DNA from: Bacteroidales bacterium
GTDB lineage: Bacteria > Bacteroidota > Bacteroidia > Bacteroidales > F082
Direction: 5' to 3'
Length of the DNA: 10,785 nucleotides
Assembly (NCBI GenBank): GCA_024762735.1
Contig: JANTGU010000046.1
Location: forward strand, 1 to 10,785
Position numbers and translations under genes: made by a program. Positions 1 through 5,731 of the stretch are shown piece after piece. The notes beneath the pieces are model-generated. The model had not been told where the DNA came from. It saw only the letters and a list, made by a program, of their open reading frames with translations, and searched no databases. Numbering within the stretch: the first letter of the stretch is position 1; each line of letters begins with the position of its first letter.

Positions 1-109
1 CCATTCCAAAATAAATAGAAAGGCCATCTATTTTCCCCCCCAGGCTAAGCGCCAACAGTCCTAATACAAAATAGAGCACACCCCGGGCAATCCTAAATCC
101 TAATCTCAT
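1..109 (-). CDS. Small membrane protein, 5' end only (partial)
   Basis: Thirty-six codons are visible before the window edge. The reading begins MRLGFRIARGVLYFVLGLLA, a short basic N-terminus followed by a hydrophobic stretch (about residues 9-24) that should be a signal anchor or first membrane helix. After it comes a Gly-rich turn and another hydrophobic run. The ATG is supported by an AAGGA-like ribosome site a few bases upstream and by a TAnnTTTG promoter box 25 nt upstream on the same strand. The family cannot be named from this fragment. The DASS transporter gene upstream on the same strand is about 140 bp away and separated by an inverted repeat, so this gene probably has its own promoter. 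Confidence 0.6.
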   Translation of the reverse strand, partial: MRLGFRIARGVLYFVLGLLALSLGGKIDGLSIYFGM

Positions 110-134
110 AATAATCCTTTTTTATTGTTGCATG

Positions 135-142
135 CAAAGGTA
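135..142 (-). promoter_or_regulatory. Bacteroidota -7 promoter box (TACCTTTG)
   Basis: On the minus strand this reads TACCTTTG, an exact match to TAnnTTTG, the -7 element of the primary sigma factor in Bacteroidota. It ends 25 nt upstream of the partial membrane-protein ATG. I see no convincing -33 TTG at normal spacing. The core TTACCTTTGC is also found in two other promoters of this window. Confidence 0.6.
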
Positions 143-191
143 AATAAAACGGTATAACCTATCGAAAAATTCATTTTTAAATACATATTGC

Positions 192-249
192 AGGTTGTAA
201 CCTACAATTTCTCAAGTTTTGCAAATTGTAGCATAAGTTATTACAACCT
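192..249. repeat. Nested inverted repeat downstream of the DASS gene
   Basis: Two perfect 9-bp inverted repeats are nested. The outer arms AGGTTGTAA (192-200) and TTACAACCT (241-249) enclose the inner arms CTACAATTT (202-210) and AAATTGTAG (223-231), with a 12-nt loop. On the minus strand the structure begins 3 nt after the transporter stop codon. It is AT-rich and has no immediate U-tract, so it is an unusual terminator; an operator or RNA-stability element for the downstream gene is equally possible. Confidence 0.5.
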
Positions 250-252
250 ATG

Positions 253-1782
253 TTAATTAGCAATCACCGCCCAGTCGGGAATAGCATTTAAGTCGATATG
301 AAAAACGGAAACACCCCAGTAGTAAGTCATCAATGTAATCACCATAGCGCCCAAGAGGTTTAGCAGCAGACCTGTTTTAGCCATTTGCATCACCGATATT
401 TTGTTGGAACCAAAAACAATGGCGTTGGGTGGGGTGGCCACCGGCAACATAAATGCCATGGAGGCGCTCACGGTAGCGGGGAGCATCAGAAGCAGCGGAT
501 TTATATGTATTGACACTGCCAGCGAGGCAATCACCGGTAAAATAATTTGGGTGGTGGCCGTGTTGGAAGTCAACTCGGTTAGGAATGTCATGAGTAAAGC
601 GATGGATATTATCATGAAAATGGGGTGAATACCAGATAGTCCTACGAGCTGCTGACCAAACCAAATGGAAAGTCCGGAATCTTTAAAACCCTGTGCCAGG
701 GCAAAACCACCCCCAAAAAGCAGCACGATGTTCCACGGAAGCTGTTTGGAGTATTCCCAATTCATAATGTAACGCGAATTACCATCTTTGGTGGGAAAAA
801 TATAGAGTGGCAACGCAAATATCATGGCCACGGTTCCATCATTAAAATATTCGGGGTGGGCAAACAGTTGTGACCATCCGGGTAGCGTAGTGTTTCCAAT
901 TTGCAAAGGCGACCGGGTTAGCCAGGCAAGCGCCAACAGCACAAAATCAACCAACACGATTCGCTCTTCAAAAGTGGGTCTACCCAAGGCTTTATACTGA
1001 TCGCGAAAAGTGCTCTTGCTGATGTTCAACCCCTTTAAATGACGAGAGTACATCAGATAAAGCAACAGCCATGTGGATAGAAAAAGAACGACCGAAATGG
1101 GCAGGGCAAAAATAAACCAGTCCACAAAATTAATCTCCGGCCCTTGCGGAAACATAATTTGAAATATCTTGGTAAACATAGGATTGGGCGGCGTTCCCAC
1201 CAACGTGGCCACCCCTCCTATCGACGCGCTGTATGCCACGCCCAGTAACAGTCCGATAATAAACCGGTCTGATTTTTTTGCTCCAATACTTTCTTGCAAC
1301 TTATCCCCTACCGAAAGCAGGATGGGCAGCATCATCATGGTGGTGGCCGTGTTGGATATCCACATGGAAAGAAAGGCCGTGGCAAGCATGAAACCCAACA
1401 ATATGCTAGCGGGTCTGGTGCCCGTAATCATCAAAATACGAAGGGCAATTCTTTTATGGAGATTCCAGCGTTGCATGGCCAGTGCCACCATAAAGCCTCC
1501 AAGAAACAGAAAAATGATATGGTTGACATAAGTCCCCGAGACAGCCTTCCCGTTCATAATACCTAACAGAGGATAGAGTACCACTGGAAGCAGTGCAGTA
1601 ACCGCCAGCGGCACCACCTCGAAAACCCACCAGATAGCCATCAGCAGCGCTACTGCCAACATGTTGGCAAGTACCGGCTTGTCAGGGTCGAGATCAACAA
1701 AAAAAAGGGTTAGCAAAAACACGGCTGCTCCCAGCCAAAAACCGAAAATCCTGATGCGTGGTATTTTTGACATGCTTTCCAT
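253..1782 (-). CDS. DASS/SLC13-family sodium-coupled anion (dicarboxylate) symporter
   Basis: This is a 509-residue polytopic inner-membrane protein of the divalent anion:Na+ symporter family (SLC13, INDY-like), which imports C4-dicarboxylates, citrate or sulfate with Na+. Both family-defining SNT motifs are present: SNTATTMMMLP at about residue 143 and SNTATTQIILP at about 406. They form the Na+ and carboxylate sites in VcINDY-type transporters. Each is followed by its PPN loop, GTPPNP near 196 and ATPPNAIVFG near 449, showing the usual inverted two-repeat design. The length is normal for the family. The frame is open further, to a TTG at 1821, but the first ATG (1782) gives a natural N-terminus ahead of the first helix; ATG 1773 is also possible. 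Retained SNT motifs favour a dicarboxylate substrate, but the substrate cannot be fixed from sequence. Confidence 0.92.
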   Translation of the reverse strand: MESMSKIPRIRIFGFWLGAAVFLLTLFFVDLDPDKPVLANMLAVALLMAIWWVFEVVPLAVTALLPVVLYPLLGIMNGKAVSGTYVNHIIFLFLGGFMVALAMQRWNLHKRIALRILMITGTRPASILLGFMLATAFLSMWISNTATTMMMLPILLSVGDKLQESIGAKKSDRFIIGLLLGVAYSASIGGVATLVGTPPNPMFTKIFQIMFPQGPEINFVDWFIFALPISVVLFLSTWLLLYLMYSRHLKGLNISKSTFRDQYKALGRPTFEERIVLVDFVLLALAWLTRSPLQIGNTTLPGWSQLFAHPEYFNDGTVAMIFALPLYIFPTKDGNSRYIMNWEYSKQLPWNIVLLFGGGFALAQGFKDSGLSIWFGQQLVGLSGIHPIFMIISIALLMTFLTELTSNTATTQIILPVIASLAVSIHINPLLLMLPATVSASMAFMLPVATPPNAIVFGSNKISVMQMAKTGLLLNLLGAMVITLMTYYWGVSVFHIDLNAIPDWAVIAN

Positions 1783-1892
1783 AACAGTCACGCAAATTAG
1801 TCTTTTTAAAACAATTGACAATAAAATTCTAAAGATATTTTTTTCTTGGCCATGACTTTGGCTGACCTCTAGTCCAGGTTTTCAACCCAATT

Positions 1893-1900
1893 CAAACTTA
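1893..1900 (-). promoter_or_regulatory. Candidate -7 box for the DASS transporter gene
   Basis: The minus strand reads TAAGTTTG, an exact TAnnTTTG match, in the gap between the DUF4294 stop and the transporter start. It would give a leader of about 100 nt. A second, imperfect candidate, TAATTTG (1793-1799, one base short of consensus), lies 10 nt before the ATG at 1782 and would give an almost leaderless mRNA. The sequence does not decide between them. Confidence 0.35.
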
Positions 1901-1929
1901 CTTTTTTACTCAATGCCAGAATGAAAAAA

Positions 1930-2505
1930 CTAAATCTGTCCTAAATCAATCATTTTTACAATGGTTTCGATGGTCTTATCCTCACCTTTGGGATCGTACC
2001 GGACTTTTAAGTTATAACCCCACACCCTGGCAAAGGCCTGGTAAAAAAAGGCAGTAAAGTTTCCCCGCAACTCCTGAACCAGGTTAAAGGAGGTCTCACC
2101 GGTTTCACGGTCTATCAGCTTGATCAATATTTTTCCCTGGGTAAAGGTTAAATCTTTCAGTTCGCCGCCATACTCTTCGTTTATTTCCTTCTCGGCCTGC
2201 TTCATCAGCTTTTTTCGCTCGCGATCATTTTTGGCTTGTTGCAACAAATGGTCATACTGACGAAGTTTTGCCCCTGCCAACTTCGCGTAAGGGTACACTT
2301 TTTTCACATTTTTAACCAACCGGGTCAACCTTCTTCTGCCACGGTAACTCTTTGGAACTCTCAAAGTCAGTATCTCAACCTCGTCAAGATTAATCTGCGG
2401 GATGGTGTCACCTTCCACCACTTCAGCGCCCAACACGATTATCTTTTGCGAATAACCCGCAGCCAGTGAAAACAACAGTACGATAATGAATAACACCCTT
2501 TTCAT
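1930..2505 (-). CDS. DUF4294 family protein (exported, function unknown)
   Basis: This is a 191-residue protein of the Bacteroidota-restricted DUF4294 family. Residues 1-20 (MKRVLFIIVLLFSLAAGYSQ) form a signal peptide, so it acts in the periplasm or at the outer membrane. The recognisable core includes NVKKVYPYAKLAG (about 67-79), a charged helix rich in Lys and Glu (about 85-112), then LKDLTFTQGKILIKLIDRET followed by a conserved region ending in NLKVRYDPKGED (about 165-176). No catalytic residues or function are known to me for this family. The ATG is supported by an AAAGG-like sequence and by a TACCTTTG promoter box 52 nt upstream. It is divergent from the nuclease-fold gene. The DASS gene lies downstream on the same strand across a 147-nt gap with its own promoter candidates. 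Confidence 0.88.
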   Translation of the reverse strand: MKRVLFIIVLLFSLAAGYSQKIIVLGAEVVEGDTIPQINLDEVEILTLRVPKSYRGRRRLTRLVKNVKKVYPYAKLAGAKLRQYDHLLQQAKNDRERKKLMKQAEKEINEEYGGELKDLTFTQGKILIKLIDRETGETSFNLVQELRGNFTAFFYQAFARVWGYNLKVRYDPKGEDKTIETIVKMIDLGQI

Positions 2506-2557
2506 GCAGCTTACCTTTCAAAGATTGTGCCCAAAAACAACCTTCACCAATATCCTG

Positions 2558-2565
2558 CAAAGGTA
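2558..2565 (-). promoter_or_regulatory. -7 promoter box of the DUF4294 gene, inside an inverted repeat
   Basis: The minus strand reads TACCTTTG (exact TAnnTTTG), 52 nt from the DUF4294 ATG. A TTG lies 16 nt upstream on the same strand (2582-2584), slightly short for a -33 element. The box overlaps the left arm of a perfect 7-bp inverted repeat, CAAAGGT (2558-2564) and ACCTTTG (2572-2578), so a regulator binding here would cover the promoter. Confidence 0.55.
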
Positions 2566-2620
2566 AAGCAAACCTTTGTTTCAATAAATGATAAATTTCC
2601 TCTCTTACAAGAAGAAAAGC

Positions 2621-2628
2621 TATTTTTG
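2621..2628 (+). promoter_or_regulatory. -7 promoter box of the HsdR-N-like gene (near-leaderless)
   Basis: TATTTTTG matches TAnnTTTG exactly and ends 7 nt before the ATG at 2636. Transcription would therefore start within a few bases of the start codon. It also argues against the in-frame ATG at 2588, which would lie upstream of the promoter. Confidence 0.5.
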
Positions 2629-2635
2629 CGTCATC

Positions 2636-3085
2636 ATGAAATTAAACCTGCCGGAATATCAGTTTTCCATCAGACAATCATCCACCTCGAAAGAGATTTT
2701 TGATGCCTTTCGGAAAAAATATGTTACCCTCACGCCCGAGGAGTGGGTACGGCAGCATTTTATCCGGTTTCTGGTGGAAGAGAAAGGGTTTCCTGCCTCT
2801 TTAATTGCTATCGAAAAAGGGCTAACCATCAACGGGAAACCACGCCGTTTTGATGCCGTGGCGTACAACAACAACGGAGAGCCTCTAATACTGATAGAGT
2901 TTAAGGCAGCCACGGTAAAAATCTCGCAAAAGGTTTTCGAGCAAATTGCCGCTTACAACCAGCAATTAAAAGTAAAATACCTCATCGTCAGCAACGGTGT
3001 AAAACACTATTGTTGCCAAATTGATTTCACCACACGAAGTATCCGGTTCTTGCCGGAGATTCCGGAATACAGCACGTTGGTTTAA
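2636..3085 (+). CDS. Stand-alone type I restriction HsdR N-terminal-like PD-(D/E)XK protein
   Basis: This is a 149-residue single-domain protein resembling the N-terminal nuclease domain of type I restriction HsdR subunits. Seen in sequence: E60 in IAIEKGL, D73 in RFDAV, and the E88-x-K90 pair in LIEFKA, which together form the PD-(D/E)XK metal-binding core. A QxxxY pair (Q103, Y107 in QIAAY) follows, as in RecB-like nucleases. There is no helicase or translocase domain, and no hsdM, hsdS or second nuclease gene nearby, so this is not a restriction system. Small stand-alone members of this family are common in Bacteroidota and their role is unknown to me. ATG 2636 is preferred over 2588 because a promoter box lies between them and the extra 16 residues (MINFLSYKKKSYFCVI) look non-coding. 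DNA cleavage is inferred only from the motifs. Confidence 0.85.
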   Translation: MKLNLPEYQFSIRQSSTSKEIFDAFRKKYVTLTPEEWVRQHFIRFLVEEKGFPASLIAIEKGLTINGKPRRFDAVAYNNNGEPLILIEFKAATVKISQKVFEQIAAYNQQLKVKYLIVSNGVKHYCCQIDFTTRSIRFLPEIPEYSTLV

Positions 3086-3112
3086 AGTTAAAACAAAAGA
3101 ACTCTTTGGAAG

Positions 3113-3138
3113 AAAATCTCTTAAGAACAGAGAATTTT
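3113..3138 (+). terminator. Weak candidate terminator hairpin
   Basis: AAAATCTCT (3113-3121) pairs with AGAG-A-ATTTT (3129-3138, one bulged base), about 28 nt after the stop of the HsdR-N-like gene. A and T tracts flank the stem on both sides, so it could act in either direction. The stem has little GC, so support is modest. Confidence 0.3.
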
Positions 3139-3146
3139 AATTCCAG

Positions 3147-3339
3147 CCTGAATACTTCATGAATTTATTAAAATCCATGATCTTACCCCGTTCTTTAGGG
3201 CAGGGTTAAACTGCAGAACCATTCGGCTTTAGCCATTTATTATAATAATGTTAATGGCTAAAGCCCTGGGAATATTAATTTTAATAACCCCGCCCTGAAG
3301 GACGGGGCAAAAAGATTTCCAGTTAATGAATTATTCAGG
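3147..3339. repeat. Nested palindromic REP/MITE-like element
   Basis: Three pairs of inverted arms are nested around one centre. The outer arms at 3147-3163 and 3323-3339 match at 15 of 17 positions (CCTGAATA start). The middle arms at 3186-3208 and 3285-3307 match at 20 of 23, built on CCCCG...GGGTTA and TAACCC...CGGGG. The inner arms GGCTTTAGCCATT (3225-3237) and AATGGCTAAAGCC (3253-3265) are perfect over 13 bp with a 15-nt loop. The middle arms are themselves GC-rich imperfect hairpins. All three middle-arm mismatches are transitions. No protein is encoded. The form fits a non-autonomous MITE or a paired REP element of the kind mobilised in trans by RAYT/IS200-type transposases; none lies in this window. 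Confidence 0.6.
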
Positions 3340-3454
3340 ATAGATGATTTGCAAAGATAACTGTCTTGTCCTGAAATTGGTTTGCTACTAATGACAAGGA
3401 TAATATAATTGGTAGTATTACATATATTTATCTAAACACCAAACATTCGTTTAA

Positions 3455-3489
3455 CCCCCGAGCTACTCCGATATCTATCGGAACGGGGG
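3455..3489. repeat. GC-rich palindrome with CCGATA/TATCGG core
   Basis: The inner stem TCCGATA (3467-3473) and TATCGGA (3476-3482) is perfect with a 2-nt loop. Outer arms CCCCCG (3455-3460) and CGGGGG (3484-3489) extend it, with a 6-nt asymmetric bulge on the left. No U-tract follows, so a terminator is unlikely. It resembles a short dispersed palindrome. Confidence 0.5.
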
Positions 3490-3517
3490 AGAGAGGTTGT
3501 TTGCTCAAAAATCTTCA

Positions 3518-3556
3518 CTCCTCCGGCCCCAATAATTATCGGGGAGCGCGGAGGAG
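3518..3556. repeat. GC-rich nested palindrome CTCCTCCG/CGGAGGAG
   Basis: Outer arms CTCCTCCG (3518-3525) and CGGAGGAG (3549-3556) are a perfect 8-bp pair. They enclose CCCC (3527-3530) and GGGG (3541-3544) around a self-complementary ATAATTAT. It lies 28 bp from the preceding palindrome and shares its habit of C/G-run arms around an AT-containing core, suggesting related repeat units. The minus-strand broken reading frame ends inside it. Confidence 0.5.
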
Positions 3557-3812
3557 AATCTTGTCATTGCATTTTGCGGACTCTATATTTTTTGGAGTCT
3601 TATATCTCGAAAAGTCAACAATACCTGGTTGAATCACGCTTATTAAAGCAAAATAGTCCTTATTCAGTAAAAACACAGTAATTGCATCAGAACGCTTTAA
3701 AAGTGACTCTTTCAGGAGCCTCCATTTTACTTAAACGACAGTTCCACTTCCCCGTCCAACGGTTTGCATCGCCGAATCCATTTCTTTTGGCCTGGATATC
3801 AAACAACTTCAC
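3536..3812 (-). pseudogene. Possible decayed minus-strand reading frame (two frames)
   Basis: From a GTG at 3812 a 41-codon frame reads VKLFDIQAKRNGFGDANRWT and ends with ...APERVTFKAF at a stop at 3687. An overlapping frame without any ATG is open from 3730 to a TAA at 3536 (64 codons) and includes SDAITVFLLNKDYFALISV and PGIVDFSRYKTPKN. Both have protein-like composition, and the junction lies near an A/T run, so a single frameshifted gene or repeat-borne remnant is plausible. I do not recognise a family. Chance open frames remain a real alternative. Confidence 0.22.
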
Positions 3813-3856
3813 TGAAAATAAACAATGTTATACTTTACTCTTTTAGAATAATTACT

Positions 3857-3864
3857 TACTTTTG
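3857..3864 (+). promoter_or_regulatory. -7 promoter box of the T9SS propeller gene
   Basis: TACTTTTG matches TAnnTTTG exactly and ends 33 nt before the ATG at 3898, giving a normal short leader. No clear -33 TTG is visible at standard spacing. No Shine-Dalgarno sequence precedes the ATG, as usual in this phylum. Confidence 0.55.
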
Positions 3865-3897
3865 AAGCAACGGAAAAAATCTTAAAATTTTACAGCC

Positions 3898-5595
3898 ATG
3901 CTTTTAATAAAATCATCTTACCCTTATAAGGTTAAGCACAACCTTTTTTACACTGTATTACTTCTCCTTTTATCAGGACTTGTGATGCCTTCAACAAGTT
4001 TTTCGCAGGCACCTGACTGGCAATGGGCCTATGGTGCCGGCGCTATAGGCAGCGATGACGGCAAAGCCATTAAAGTGGATAGCCAGGGCAATGTTTATGT
4101 AACGGGTACTTTTACCGAATCGGTTACTTTTGGAGACATAACCCTGACATCATCAGAAGGCGATGATTTTTTCTTGGTAAAATATGACCCTGCCGGCAAC
4201 GTGTTGTGGGCAAAATCGTTTGGCGGAAATAGCCTGGATGTTTGTTACTCGATGCAGGTGGATGCAAATGAAAATGTATTGCTAACCGGATATTTTAGAA
4301 GCAAAGAGATTACATTTGGCGACGTTACGTTGTACAACCAAAATTCAGATTTTGGGTACGACCAGTATTACCTCGTAAAATGCGGCGCCTCCGGAAACGT
4401 ACTTTGGGCAACCACTTCGGAGGGAGATGGTAATATGACAGGCAACTCGGTTACTATGGACAACAGTGGCAACATCGTCGTGGCAGGTTGGTTTGATGGC
4501 AACAACGTCTCCTTTGGAAACTTTACCTTGCCCAATGAAAGCTGGTTATATCCCGATATTTTTTTGGTCAAATACAATAGTAGCGGGGAACCCTTGTGGG
4601 CAAAAAAAGCCGGCGGTAACAGTTATGATATTCCTTCCGGAATTACTAATGATGAAAATGGAAACCTTTATATCACGGGTTCTTTTGAAAGTAGTGCCAT
4701 AAATTTTGGGGGTATTAGTCTGACTAACACGGGAGACAGAGATGTTTTTATTACCAAATATGATGCTGCGGGCAATCCCGTGTGGGCAAATGCTGCTACC
4801 GGGAATGGCTACGATGGGGGTACCGCTATCGTTGTAGATGTCAACCACAATCTGTTGTTGACAGGATATTCTTCGAGTGAATCCATTGCATTTGGATCCG
4901 TGGTTTTAACAGGAAATGATTACGATAAAATTTTTACCGTAAAATACGATGATGCCGGGAACGTGCTATGGGCAGATGTTTTTGGGGGTGACAGCAACGA
5001 TGAAGTCTATGGTTTAGCAACCGACAACCAGGGAAACATTTTTATTGCCGGAGAGTTTGAAAGCAGTAGGCTTCAATTTGGCGCAACCGAGCTTAACAAT
5101 ACAAGCAGCGAGTACACTGACATTTTTATTACCAAGCTTGATGCTAGCGGCCAGGTATTGTGGGCAAAGTCAGCAGGCGGAAATGATGACGACGAAGCCA
5201 CTGCTATAGCCCTTGATAGTGATGGTAATAGTTACATTACCGGTAGTTTTTATAGTAGTCATATCACTTTTGGCACGACCCAGCTGAACAATAGTGACAA
5301 TTCGGAAAACAGCCGGGATCTCTATATTGCAAAGCTGGGCAACGCCTCTGGGATAAGCGAGCAGCTGACAGACTCCCCGATTATTTACCCAAATCCGGCC
5401 AAAAAAGCAATTCAAATAAAAGGGGCTGAAGGCTCAACTGTTGAAATATCTGACATCAGCGGACGGCTCATGACCACGATAGCACCACAACTATCAACAT
5501 TGCGTATCGATGTGAGCAACTTTGCAGCCGGCATCTACTTTGTCAAAACAATAAAACAAAACAGCCTTTCGTTTACAACCTTTATAAAGGAGTAG
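3898..5595 (+). CDS. Secreted seven-repeat beta-propeller (SBBP-like) protein with T9SS C-terminal sorting tail
   Basis: This 565-residue protein has a signal peptide (basic start, hydrophobic core about residues 16-30, cleavage probably near SFSQ-AP at 37). Seven tandem repeats of 61-66 residues follow, starting at W43, W104, W170, W234, W296, W358 and W422. Each runs WA...GG.. D - D..GN.Y.TG.F - I.FG...L - D.F..KYD..GN.L. This matches SBBP-type beta-propeller repeats, and seven units fit one complete seven-bladed propeller. Residues about 486-565 are a type A T9SS sorting domain (IIYPNPAKKAIQI, VEISDISGRL, FAAGIYFVKT), so the protein should cross the outer membrane via T9SS and be surface-attached or released. 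The repeats are degenerate at DNA level, so recent expansion is unlikely. No catalytic motif is visible; a binding or scaffold role is inferred. It is monocistronic with its own promoter. Confidence 0.9.
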   Translation: MLLIKSSYPYKVKHNLFYTVLLLLLSGLVMPSTSFSQAPDWQWAYGAGAIGSDDGKAIKVDSQGNVYVTGTFTESVTFGDITLTSSEGDDFFLVKYDPAGNVLWAKSFGGNSLDVCYSMQVDANENVLLTGYFRSKEITFGDVTLYNQNSDFGYDQYYLVKCGASGNVLWATTSEGDGNMTGNSVTMDNSGNIVVAGWFDGNNVSFGNFTLPNESWLYPDIFLVKYNSSGEPLWAKKAGGNSYDIPSGITNDENGNLYITGSFESSAINFGGISLTNTGDRDVFITKYDAAGNPVWANAATGNGYDGGTAIVVDVNHNLLLTGYSSSESIAFGSVVLTGNDYDKIFTVKYDDAGNVLWADVFGGDSNDEVYGLATDNQGNIFIAGEFESSRLQFGATELNNTSSEYTDIFITKLDASGQVLWAKSAGGNDDDEATAIALDSDGNSYITGSFYSSHITFGTTQLNNSDNSENSRDLYIAKLGNASGISEQLTDSPIIYPNPAKKAIQIKGAEGSTVEISDISGRLMTTIAPQLSTLRIDVSNFAAGIYFVKTIKQNSLSFTTFIKE

Positions 5596-5698
5596 CTAAG
5601 TATCAGGGTTAATAATGTTTTAAAAGCCCGAATTATGCCTATGTCTTTAATTTTTTTTCAAAAATTAGATTCGAGCAAAAAGTAACACAAAATTGTTT

Positions 5699-5706
5699 TA
5701 CCTTTG
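5699..5706 (+). promoter_or_regulatory. -7 promoter box of the pilin-like/DUF3822/rsmD operon
   Basis: TACCTTTG (exact TAnnTTTG, within the shared 10-mer TTACCTTTGC) ends 25 nt before the ATG at 5732. It is the only good promoter candidate for the three-gene cluster that follows, whose genes are 14 nt apart or overlapping. Confidence 0.6.
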
Positions 5707-5731
5707 CTCCTCAAAATAATTCATTAAAACT

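Larger units (their letters stand above)
3086..3897. other. 812-bp gene-free region rich in palindromes
   Basis: No intact gene is visible on either strand. In order it holds a weak hairpin (3113-3138), a nested REP/MITE-like inverted-repeat element (3147-3339), a GC-rich palindrome (3455-3489), a second GC-rich nested palindrome (3518-3556), a broken-looking minus-strand reading frame (3536-3812), and the promoter of the downstream T9SS gene (3857-3864). It separates two plus-strand genes with unrelated functions and has the character of an insertion-prone spacer. Confidence 0.7.

Noticed and set aside
1169..1531. Plus-strand frame of 120 codons opposite the DASS gene
   Set aside because: It is fully antisense to a transporter with both SNT motifs, and its start and composition do not suggest a gene.
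1783..1821. Extension of the DASS protein to a TTG start at 1821
   Set aside because: The added 13 residues begin at a TTG and have no family-like features. The ATG at 1782 is the better start.
2588..2635. Upstream ATG for the HsdR-N-like gene
   Set aside because: The stretch contains the exact -7 box used to transcribe the gene, and its 16 residues look unlike the family N-terminus.
3579..3599. GACTC...GAGTC inverted repeat with a T-run in the loop
   Set aside because: The stem is only 5 bp and the T-run is in the loop rather than after the stem, so it is not a credible terminator.
4024..5355. Regularly spaced repeats of about 190 bp
   Set aside because: They were considered as a tandem DNA repeat or CRISPR-like array, but the repetition is at protein level (propeller units) with diverged DNA and no constant repeat/spacer pattern.
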